Of a stretch of 64,000 nt of DNA, positions 44,801 to 57,800 are shown piece by piece. The stretch comes from Corylus avellana (Eukaryota > Streptophyta > Magnoliopsida > Fagales > Betulaceae), in assembly GCF_901000735.1 (NCBI RefSeq), contig NC_081545.1, positions 17,368,758 through 17,432,757 on the forward strand, read 5' to 3'. Position 1 is the stretch's first letter. Every line of letters begins with the position of its first letter. Below the pieces are notes generated by a model. The model had not been told where the DNA came from. It did not search any database and was given only the letters and a program-made list of their open reading frames with translations. A program made the translations under genes and the position numbers.

Positions 44801-47800
44801 CACGAACCATATATAAAATAACAATGTCTAAGCATATACATGAATGCTCTACAAAAGGGGACTATTATCTAGTCCAACAAAATAACATCTGATGCATCTA
44901 TGCCTCAGACATCGTAGTAACCCAGATACATAGCCATTGGGTCATCATCAAGAATTCCTGCACCTGCATCAACATTAACAACATCATCTGCATAACGGGA
45001 ATAACCACCACCCATGATGCAGGCTGATTTATGAGCCTGCCGTCTCCATGAAATAGAGACGCTCAATAGTATATAACTTACTAGGCTTTCTAAAATAACC
45101 ATCATTTGAAAACATACTAAATCAGCTGTGAGAGTATACATAAGCCCAATTTTCCGCTCTTAGAACATGCGCATACTTACCCATTTAACTTTATACATAC
45201 TTACAAATTATATAGCTTAGTTACACCTATAGACGTGTATTCACTATTTTGGGTGAATACAAATGCATAAGCATAGCCAATCAATAAAACATATTGAAAG
45301 TAATCATATATCATCTTATGCTACTATTTATATAAATATACATTATGCGTAGTTGCATCTCCTGTGCATAGGCATATGGATACACCTAGTATAAAAATCA
45401 TTATATGCAACCATTCATATTAATATACTTTATGTGCAGTTGCATCTCTTGCACATAGGCATACTGATACACCTGGTAAGAGCTCATATAAAACCAGTCA
45501 TCATTATCATAAAATCATATGCTATTGCATGTTCATGCAACATCATCTCCTCAAATCATCCATACATATACATATATAACATCATCTCCTTCGTATCATC
45601 CACCATACTTATATACATAATATAACTCATCTCTTCATGACATTCACCATGCATATACATATAACATCATCTCCTCATAGCCTCCACCATACATATATAT
45701 AGAACATCATCTCCTCATAACATCCACCATCCACCATGCATATATAACATCATTTCCTCATATCATTCATGTTCATGCTCATGCCATAAAATGCTCATAT
45801 AAAACTTTTATCAATATTTCATGAAACATCATTAAATTAACAAAGTATTATAAAACATATTTTAAATCTTGAAACATAGTATCTTTTGCCCAGTAAGTAA
45901 AATACTTACCTTGTTCAGTTGAGTATTCTCCGGTGAACTCTTGACTCAACCGCGATGCACCTAAGCATTTACATAATAAACACATAATTAAGCTCTATTC
46001 TAGGCTTTAACAACTCAAACTTTACCAAGATACTTGGATCCCACAAGCATCTCTCACTACAAGGAAACCCATAGAATCAATTTCCATGGAACCCATGAAA
46101 ACCTAGGATTAATTAGTACTTTAAATGTAATTAACCGATTTAAATAGCATTCCTAGTGTTCCTATACCAAAAGCCCCAAATTTAATTCAAACTATAAAAT
46201 TAGGGTTTATGTCCATACTTTACCAATAGGTAAAATTAGAGTTTCAACCCATTAATTCAATAACCCGGAACGTGTATAATGCATAGCAATCTACTACATA
46301 TAAAAGCTCCAAGCTAATTTTAGGAATTAGGCATATTAAAATTACCATAATTTTCGGACCTAAAGAAATCCCTAATGATTCATGTAATTTTCATTTTCTA
46401 TATCAATGGGTAAGATGAAATCACAAAGGAAAGCTTTAGCCCTTACCCTACAAGCTTCTATGGCCGAAATCGCCTCCAAGATTTTTTTTTCTTTCTCTTT
46501 TCTTCTTACACGGCAGCAGCTCTCTCACTCTCTCTCTCACTCAGGTTCGTTCTCTCTCTCTCACTAGGCCATGTGTATGTGTGTGTGGGAGAAGAAAGAG
46601 TGAGACAAAGGAGAAGAAATGGGCTGTGCGTGAGATGAGGTGAGGGAGAAAAGAAAGAACGAGAGAATGGGGGGGAGGGGGCTGCACGTGGAACCACCAA
46701 AAGGCTTTGCCCTTTTGCATTTTTTTTTTTTTTTTAAACTAAGGAGATAAGATATCTCCAATGGCCAATGACAGCCTGACACGTGGCATGGGATAAGATG
46801 CTCTTTCTATTTTAAAGCTCCATCTATTTAGAATTGCAAGATTTAGCCCCACTACATTTAATTCATCTTTCTTAATTTCATATTTCACCCTTACCCTTTA
46901 TTTCAACTACAATTTACCCATACATATAATCATTTACCACACTAGGACTTATTATCACACTTTATTATTCTAGTACCATTAACCTATTTTATTTATTGAT
47001 CAATTGTCATACTAACATTATTATTAGTTAATCTCTTTATCACTTAAAACTTACATTACATAAATATATCATCGTTAAATAATATTGCTATTATATTATC
47101 ATCTCATAAATATTATTATTATTAATCAATCTCATATATATCTCAATTATGATAAAGTCATTATTATTATTATTATATTTATTATTCTAAATTATTCCAT
47201 GCATTATTTATTCTACTAATTAATTCAAATTACACTGAGGTTACTAGTAATAAACTTAATTATTTTCTCAGGTCTTACATTAGGTGTCCCTAAATTGATG
47301 TGAGGCTGATGCTTGCTTTCCCATAGACACTGCTGAACTGACATAAGAAAGATTGTTCTATTACCCACTTTGAAGCAGGATCTTTTGGTTTGAGCACTAA
47401 GTTAGGATTTGTTGGCTATGGCTTAGTTTTGAAATAGGTATAGGGATGGTTGACGTTTAGTAGAACAGGAATGTGGGAAAGGAATTGAAGGATTTTATAG
47501 GTTTTATTCTGGAGAACTCTCTGGTTTGTTGAAGGCTTGGGTAAGCTTTATTTCAAGAATAAAGAAGAAAGGAAAAATAAATAGAAAAAGCATAAAGACT
47601 GTACGATGCAGGAGCATATTTGCTAGCTTAGGTTTTATAGGAGTTGGCTTTTTAAAAAAGTAAGTTGATTTTAATCCCTCTTTTCTCTCCTCCGCTAGAG
47701 CTGGCGGAAGCGTGTTTCACCAGCTAATGTTGACAAACTGGAGAAATTTGTTGGTAGCATAATGATTTAAGCAAATCTTATAAAAATGATGATTTATGTG

Positions 47801-49493
47801 TCTCATTTGACGATTAGTTATAGTGATTTCCTTTTTCATTTTGCTCCTCCTAGCTAGGTGTTCCTTTTGTATACTTTCTATGTACTTGGGGCACCTTCAC
47901 TTTTAATAATATTTGCTGATTACTTATATAAAAAAATATTCTTACATTGCTTAGACTCTTTGAAAGTATTGCATATTCATGTTATTCACATTGGCACACG
48001 TGCAAATATCATTGAACTACCTGCATGGGATGAAATACTATTGATATCATTTTTATGTTAGTTGATAGTCGTGTGTTGAGACCTTTTATAAATCTTTTGG
48101 TTAAGATTAATGGTAAAGCTTCTAAATGTCACTTGACATCTCAATGTGAAATCATATTTATCAAAAATTAATACTGATCAAGGATCTGGTATGACAGTGT
48201 GTACTGACTGTATTGTTGTTACATCTACCTTTCTGTTGCATATTTTCCATGTGAAAAATATGATAGGGAACCTTTTGCATTGCATCATGGCGTGGGATTC
48301 AAGTTGCTGTTAAAACGCTTGGGGAGGAAGTCTTCACTGATGAGGATAAAGTGTGGGTTGGTCCTATTCTATCAGTGAATTTGTTACTCCTTTATTGTTC
48401 CATTTACCATTTACTTCCAATATTGGGTATAAGAGCTAGTATTCTTCATTCTTTTCTAATAACTGGGTGTTGACTTTATTGCATCTCAGGAAGGCATTTA
48501 GGGATGAGCTAGCATTACTTCAGAAAATACGCCATCCGAATGTTGTGCAATTTTTGGGTGCCGTAACCCAAAGCAGTCCAATGATGATTGTCACAGAATA
48601 TTTGCCCAAGGTTTTTTCCCTTTTTGTCTCGCCAGAAGCAATGGGAAAGTTTAGCTGCCGAATTACTGGCATTTTCTGATTATTTGTTCCTAAGTCCTAA
48701 TTATTTTATCGTTTTGTGATCTTGCTATTTTGATTTTTTAGCTGTATACTAGTGTCAACATCTATTCATAATGCTACTTTAGGGGAGACTGCTCTATTGT
48801 TTGGTAAACTAATGAGGGAAAGTTGATTTGGAGATTTACTGCCTACACTACTAGATGTGATTTATTTATTTATTTTTTTGGAGGGGGGTTGGAGTAACAT
48901 AAGATTTTACTGTTTATATTGCTGCAACCTTAGGTCGGAATTATTAGTCTATGGATCTGGGTGTCCGGTAGAGTAGATGTCCAAGTGCCAGATTTATCTG
49001 TTCTTCAAAAATTATCCACCATTATGAACTGTCTGGTGGGCAGTTGCCCAAACCCTCATCCCTGTCAAATTTTTGTTGCACCAGTATTTCAAAGTGAAGC
49101 AAAGAGTATGTAACACTGATTGATATTGACGGTTTTATCAAAAGAAACAGAAAATAAAAGAAACATTGATACAATGGACAACATCATAATGAAATATGGA
49201 GATTGGTATGAAATTTTCATTTTGCTCTAGAGAAATTTCCAAGTTAACGTACTGATGAAGAACTACTTCACAACACAACAATGGCTATTGCTTGTTTCAG
49301 TATTTCTAGTGGCCGCTGGCACAACTCATTACCTGTAAGGTGAAGTTATCCCTTTTTTTCATGTTTCAAATTTACGGAAGCGTAAGTAAATGCTCAGAGT
49401 TTCACTTTATGTTCGCCTTAATAATTATGACATGTAGGATGTGTTATTGTCTCTATCAATTTGTTTCAGGGGTATATTCAGTGAACTAAAATC

Positions 49494-49549
<56 letters not shown>

Positions 49550-52500
49550 AGAAATGTTGTGAATTATACATGTACATGTAGTTGGAGTTATCTTCTGTGA
49601 CTAAATATAAGTGTCAAGATGTCATTCTTGCGATGTCAGCTAGTTAACTAGATAGATTAGATTTTCTTTTGGTAACTGATTTTAACTTAGATGAGAGAGA
49701 GAGAGAGAGAGAGTGATTGATGCACCTAGAGACTATTGGGAAACTAAAAAGGGAAGGAAAGACCCCGCGCGGGGCGGGAGGAGCAGGGAGGGAGACAATG
49801 GTATTAATTTCTCATACAGAAGGCACCTGGCTGATGGTGTGATACTCATCTTATATGCATCTCTAAATTTTTTTTTTTTTTTTTTAAATATATTTTAATC
49901 ACCTTACACCGGAACATTTTTGCAAATAGAAATGATGTTCATGCTTTTTGTTGAATTATTTATGATTTGTAGGGAGATTTGTGTGCCTACTTGAAACGAA
50001 AAGGTGTCTTAAAGCCAATAGCAGCTGTGAAGTTTGCACTTGATATTGCTAGGTCAGTCAGGTGGTTTGCATGCTAAATTGTTGCATATCTTCTTTGTTG
50101 ACATTGGGACATTTTACTCGCCAAAAGACATTGGGAAGATTCATGATGTCTGATATTGACATTGAATCTAATGTTCTGCACAAAAATAAAAAATAAATCC
50201 AAGTGGTAATTAATTAAGAACTGCCCACTATCACCATATAAAAAAAAAGGTTTTTCCAAATAAATCTCTATTATTGTATTCATGAATACAACATAAAGAT
50301 ATTTCTAATGAGTTATAGCTCAACTGCCATCTCCTCCTTCTATAAGAAGGGGATTAAGGGTATGGTCCTGGTTAAGACCCGCCGGTGCCTGTCTAACTTA
50401 GTAATCAGAAAAAACATGAAGCTATAGGTAAACGACCATCTTCCTCTTGTTTTCACAACATTTTTTTTATTGAGAAGTTCATTTCATAACATTTATTAGT
50501 ACAAAATAACAATTTGAATTAATTTCTTACTACAAGTGAACATAGTTATCACCTGATTTGGATATTACAAGTATTTTATTCGAAAAATAGATATCATGTG
50601 ATATATAAGTTTTTTGTTGAACAGCTTTACAGATCTTGTAAACAAGGAGGTTTCCCTAGCCTTGAAATCAAATTATGTGATTTTATTTGCTGTAGGATTG
50701 CCCTATTTAGCATAAATTAAAAACACAGAAGTAATTAAGTAATCCATACAACAAGTGGTAGGAATCATGCATTAGAGAATAAAATGTAGTATTTTATACA
50801 ATGGAAAAGTTTTCTAAAACAATAGAAGAAAGAGAAAAGCAGGTTGAACTATAGCTAGTAATAAGCGACTCATAATTCTTTATCGAAATGGAACTTTTGG
50901 AAGATCAAAGAGTGAAAAGGTAGAATGTAAGGTATGATCATTCAATTAGCACACTAGTTTCTTGAACTAACAACTTGGTCTGCAAGATCCATCACAGTGC
51001 CAACTTCGTTGCACATATTTTAGCTAGATTTTGCTTCTAGACTTATCATTGGAGGCATTCCCACTTTGTCCCTTCCACCCACCCATCCTCTCCCTGATCA
51101 GTTACCCTACACCCCTTGCTCTTCCCATGTTTCTCTGTTGTCTCGTTTTCTTTTCCTTTGTATTTGGTCAGAGAAAAAGAAAAAAGATACTTGAACTGAC
51201 AAACCAGATGAGAAGTATTGTATTGCCTCTTGGCATTGGCTGAAACCTGAAATGTACTTGAAGACCAACTTTGTTGGCCTTGATATTTACATTTCAGCTA
51301 TTGAAATTGTCATTGGTCTTTCTGCTGATAAGTAAATATTACATTCTTTGTTATTCCCTGTATTGATATGGTTTGAATTTTAGGATAAAAATGTTGGAAT
51401 TTTGATGGGCACTATCTGGTAATATAGTTGACATATTGGATGTTTTCTTATATCTTCACGCAAAATCCTGATACACTACATTCTTACAGGGGAATGAATT
51501 ATTTGCATGAGCATAAACCTGAAGCAATAATTCACCGAGATCTTGAGCCTTCGTAAGCTCTCTCTCTCTCTTGCGTCCCCGGTTAACCTGATTTCTTGAT
51601 AACTTTGCATGTTTTTCTTTTACTATACTTTTGGTGTGAAAATACGCATTATTAACAGCTGAGTAGTTGAAACAATTGAAAGTTTTGTGGTTGTTCATGA
51701 GTAAGATAACAGAAACATACTGCGGGATGATTCTGGCCATCTGAAAGTTGCAGATTTTGGGGTCAGCAAGCTGCTGAAAGTTGCAAATACAGTTAGAGAA
51801 GACAGACCTGTGACTAGCCAAGATACGTCTTGTATGTATTTTGCTCTTCCTCTGAATTTTTGAGTCCTCCTTTGTTGCCGACATACAAAGGAGGACTATA
51901 ATTTTTGAGTCTTCCTCTGTATTTTGCCGACTATAATTATCTGTGTAGGAAATTATAGTCCCTCATTTGAATTTGGCCTTAAATGAGAAAGGCTGGGTCC
52001 AGTTGGTAACACGAGCACCTTCCAACCTGAGTTGAGTAGTGGACTGAGCTTGTGAAGAATGATAGGGCACTAAGGTCCAAGTATGGTTTGTGAAGGAGAA
52101 CAGTGTACTCATCCTTCATGTCCTGAACCCAACACGGATTATGAGAGGCCTGTTTAAAGGTCCTGTTCAGTAGACTAAGTAAATCAATGGATAGTCTTGG
52201 TCCTATTGAAAATACCCACCTTCCATCTTTTGGTGGGCTACCTAAGCAGTGATCCTATTTTCCAGCAGAGATTCCCCTCTGTAAAATGTAGGATGTGCAC
52301 TCTTGTCATTGTGCAGAACTTTGCGTTACCTGCAGAAGAGAGTAAGCTTACACCATCAGTTTTTGCAAAATGGACCCTAAACACACAAAATTCCCAAACA
52401 GGCCCTTGCAATATGCAAATTCATTTTGATTGATGCTTTAAAATCTGAAACGTTCCTTTATGCTAATGGTAAGCACTTTAAGACATAGGTCTCTTGTGGT

Positions 52501-54781
52501 ATATGCTATACATTATGTTGTATCTTAACTATTTGCTGTAGCCTACATTCACACATATACCTGTTATTGCTGAAGTAATCAATCTCCTATGAACAGGGCG
52601 ATATGTGGCTCCAGAGGTTTATAGAAATGAAGAATATGATACAAAAGTGGATGTGTTTTCATTTGCTTTGATCTTGCAAGAGGTAAAATTTCTCTTTTGA
52701 TCTCCTCTTCCCTCTGGACAACATACATGTTGATGGTGCTAATAATTTGAATGAAAATGTGTCAGTACTTGAGGAACTCTTTTCTTTCTATTTTATTTTT
52801 TCTGTATGCATACTATATATCATTTATCTGAAAATGTTACAAATCAATTCAATTAACCAAAGTTTGGAATAAATTCTACCAACTTTCAATGTTACTAGGC
52901 CGCTTCCAGATTAGTTCATTGCAAGTCTTCGCTTTGTAAAATTCGTTTAACCCACTTATAAATGTTAGGAATCAATCATATATATATAAAAGCCGAATCA
53001 CTTTTTAGAGGTAGTCTAGAATTGGGACATGTGGCGTGAACCCATTTTTTTTAAAGGCTAAACCGGTTTTTTAATACATAATTTTTTAACTGGTTTTTTA
53101 AGAGTGAACCGGTCATTAAATTAGCTTAATTAAGAGCATTTAATTATATTTCAATAATTTTCCTTATATGTGATTTCATTAAGTTCAAACATTTAATGTA
53201 CGATATTATTTTCTTAGAATTTATTATTTTCCAAAAACTATATAAAAACAATATTTTGAATTTAAAAACATACTACATTAATTAACTACTCATAATCGGC
53301 CATATAAGTGATAAAAAAAAAAACAAAAAAAAAAACTTAAAATGCTTTTTCAAAGTATGGCCGGTGGTTTTTTTTTTATTTTTTATTTTTTTATACTTTT
53401 CATGTTAAACCATGTATTTCTATAGGAACAAATTTTTATTTCTCTGTACTTTTTTTCAAATGTTCAAAATTATATGCGTTTGATTTGTATTGAAATATTA
53501 TAGATGCCACACTAAAAGTATTAAATATTCATGCTAATTTTCTATATTATAATCCATGTATTCTTCTTGCTATTTTTTTAAAATCGTAGTATATATAGCT
53601 CTTGATATATATATAAAACCAAATATAGGATTTTTTTTTTTTTTAATATTTTTAACAATATATAGGCTTTGGTGCTAGGAAATTGGAAACGGATTACCAA
53701 AGTGCTGATATGTTTTTTTCAATGGATATCACATCAAAAATATTAAATATTCCTATTAATTTTTTATATTATAATTCATGTATTCTTCTTGCTTTTTTAT
53801 TTTTTATACTTTTCATTTCAAATCATATATACTTATACGAACAAAGATTTAAACATGTTTTAAATGTATATGACTTAAAGCAAAATAAAGGCTCTTATGT
53901 TTTACTTGATTTTTTGTTTTGTTTACGTGATTTAGTCGATTTTTGACCATTTTTTAAAGTGTTTTTATGCTTTTGAAAGCAAAACAAGACAAACATTTAT
54001 TTGATTAATAAGCATAAATCGAACATAAATACTTTCGAAACACCAAAGAAATATTAAGCATTGCACCTTATTTGAGGATTGATTTGATTGCATTAAAGGT
54101 TTAGTGAAAGATTTTGTTTTATTTTGTATTCATAAAAAAATATTTTGTTTAGGTTGCTTTGTATTTTTTTAGAATGTTTAGAATTATATGAATTTTAATT
54201 TTCATTGAAATATAATAGATATTAAAAACTAATTTTAATTTTAATTTTCATTGAAATATCAGACCAATGATATTAAAAACTAATGCTTTGATCATCAAAA
54301 TCCACATGTTTTCTTCTTGCTATTATTTTCATTTTAAACTACTCACATGAGAACAAATATTTTTATATTTTTACAAATATGTTGTAATTCATTTGAATGT
54401 TTTATGAGATTTTATTTTTTTCGTTTGTGTTATACTCAAATTTCCAGGCACAAGAAATTATTTGATTACTGTGCACAAAAAAAAAAAAAAAAAAAAAGGT
54501 TTTCGTTTTTTGGAAACATGAAATAGATAATTAAACATTGAATTTGATGTGAGAAGCTTTATTTGATTACATGAGTAAAAAATTTTGTATTATATCCATA
54601 AAAAAATATTTTGTTTCTTTTTCGATGTGTATTTTTTTTTCTTCCTTTTTTTTTTCTTCTTCGAATGTTCAGAAGTATACGAGTCATCAACAATAGCAGA
54701 ATTTCATACTAATTTTCTATTAATATTTTGATCATCAGAATTCAAGTATTCTTCTTGCTAGTTTTTTTTTAAAAATTTTTT

Positions 54782-54816
<35 letters not shown>

Positions 54817-57800
54817 TTTATACTTTTCATTAAGTACATGTTTGGTATACTTAAAAAAAAAATACACGTTTAGTAATGTACTGGTGTATAACCTTTAGTA
54901 TGTATTTTCATTAAAAAATGCGATAGATTTTTTCACATGCCTATTTTAACTTATAATGAAAAGTAAGATGGGATGCGTTTAAATTTTGAAATTAAATTAT
55001 AATGAAGAATCCCTAGTATGAATAAAATGTGAATAAAATGACAATAGAAATGGAAATGAGACTAAAAAAAAAATGTAAACTGTAAATAATTAGTATTTTA
55101 TATTATAGTAGAATATATAAATTTATCTATACTTAATTACACAAACATTTTATAAGCTTATATTTAAATACCATTCGATTTACTAAATTAGAAAATCATA
55201 AAAATATGATTATATATAAAATATAATTATATATGAATACAAATATACAATCTGAATAATTATATTGTTCTTAGAAATACTGATGCCTAATAATACATAT
55301 TTCTACTATATTTTGATTTGGCATGTCAAACACGCTGTTAGTTCAAACTAGAGCTACAAATACTGAGCTTCATATGTGTTTATGCCTACAGCCACATGCC
55401 GAGTCATATTGTTAAATACACTGTAATCTGCTTGTTTTGTTGTGCATGTACATGCACACTGATCTAGCTTTTGATTCGGATGTTATAGTAGTGGCAATGG
55501 GCCTTGGGCTGCGGAACCCCAAAAGTAGAAAGGTTTATTTATTTTTAATAATTAATCAACACATATCAAGCTAAAGGTTATAATTGGTGGGTCAGCATTT
55601 ATGTAGTATGGAAACAGACGTGATATGGAAAAGTGGAATACAGTTATCTAGGGATGGCAAATTCTTTAAGTAATAGGATTAGGACAGTTTTCCATTTATC
55701 TACCTATGGTGGATCTTTTTTTTTTTTTTTTTGGTTTATATTTCCTTAATTTGTTTCGTTTATTGTACACAAGATTGCTATTTTAGTGGACAATGTGATG
55801 TAATGCACACTAAGCATAATCCATCTGGGGCATTTCGATTTGTACAGAGTTTGGGATTGCAAGTAATATATATATTTGTCATATGCTGCTACTCTAGATG
55901 ATTGAAGGGTGCCCACCATTTTCTACAAAGACAGAAAATGAAGTTCCTAAATTATATGCCACAAATGAGCGCCCGCCATTTAGAGCTCTGGACAAGCAGT
56001 ATGCGCATGGATTAAAAGAGTAAGTACTTCAATTACATTCGATTAAGCTGAATGAATTCCTCAGGATAATAGGATTTTGAAACATGCACTTCTTAAGAAG
56101 TCTTCAAGGATAATTTTCAAGCAGCATTGTTGTCCTTATCTTCTAATATCCTTTATGCAAATGTTGACGCTGATACATGCTCCTAAAAGGGGTATTTCAT
56201 TTTTCCTGTTTATTTATTTTTTAATTGTGAGTCGTCAATTCCAGGGTCAAGGCACCCATGTTTTCTCGGTATCATTTCATCATGAATAATTAATTTCCTC
56301 CTTATGCTATCCCTCTAACGATGCATGGTCTTATGATTTGTCTACAGGTTAATTCAGGAGTGTTGGAGCGCGGAACCATTCAAGAGACCAACTTTTGGGC
56401 ATATAATTAAGAGATTGGAAGTCATTCATAACCAGCTTGTTCAACAAAGGAGCTGGAAGGTGTGAACTGTCTTCTGTCTCTCTGCATTTCTGTGTGCCTG
56501 AATCTTAAATTTGTCATAATAGATTAGTGTGGACCAAAAAAAAAAAAAATCATTTAAATGCTCCTTATCCTCAAATTCTGTGATGTTCTTGTGACAAGGA
56601 CTAGGCCATCTGAAGATCTCATAGAAGTAGGAACATGTATCACTGTTGACATGGATATGTAGAGTTTTCTAAAAGAGGCAAATTTCTGAATTACACAAAA
56701 AAGAAAAAAAAAAAAAAATCTGAATCACAGAAAACATCTATTTGGCTGGTCATGACTCGCTTGCAAATTGATGGACAGGACAATACTCTAAAGTAGTGAT
56801 TTGCTTTATGTCATGTCTTGTCTAGAACTCGTGTATGTTCTAGAGTCATGATCACTTTCCGTATACCTGAATGATTTGAAGCTGTTGCAACCTTCTGGTT
56901 AATACATGTGCTTGTCTGTTGTCCTGGAAAAGTTTAGTTCTTTGTTTCTTCTGGATATTTCCATTTAAAATAACAATCAAAAGGTTTTTCAATATTGTAG
57001 TTTTGAATAGATCACTGAATTACATGCTTATTTCCTGATACTCCTTAAATTAAAAATGCTTAGGATCATCCATTAGGCATTATTTGAGTTGTGCTGAACA
57101 GAAGTTAGTCAACTGAAACAAAATGTTTAGTGCACCTAGCTATATTGAAGAACTGCTTCTTTTTTTTTTTTTGTGTGTTTTTAAGAAAAGGCTTTGTAGA
57201 GCGTTGTTGCAATTGGCGACACCTTGAGCCTATGTTGACTTTTCTTTGCCTTCTAGTTTGCTTTTTAAGGGGCCATTTGCCTAGTGCAATGATAGAAGTG
57301 TTGAGCCACAAAGCACCAAGTCCTTGGGTTCAAGTCTAGAGAGTGGTCATTTTAAGTAAAAATGCTAAAGGGTAGGACTGTATCCTGGCCACCCCTCCAT
57401 GATCCCACTAAAGTGGGATCAGCACTGGAGCCTTGTTTGGTAAACAACAAGCCCTTTACAATGTCATGATTGGTGAGGAAAAAAATGAGTGTAATAATTA
57501 GTATAAAAAAGTGAAAAAGTTGTATTGAAAAGTGAAAAAATTTTGTTTTGTAGTGATTTTTTTATTTAAATAGTAGTAAAAAATAGATGATGTGATATAA
57601 AAAGTGAATGATGTGATATAAAAAATGAAAATGTTTTGATGTTGATTTTGTTTTTAAAATGAGATGAATAGTGTGGGGGAATGTGATGTTTAACAAACAA
57701 CACCTGGGTAATGATCGTTTTCTATTTTTCCAGTTTTCATTGTGGGGTTGTTGCGTTAGAGCTATATTAATTAATACATTGTCAATGAATCTGTTCTTAT

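Noticed and set aside
44905..45141. 78-codon minus-strand frame in intron 3
   Set aside because: Lies within the solo LTR, has no recognisable domain, and chance frames of this size are common.
56077..56289. Alternative exon in intron 10
   Set aside because: The frame does not match the kinase family, and the neighbouring exons join cleanly without it.
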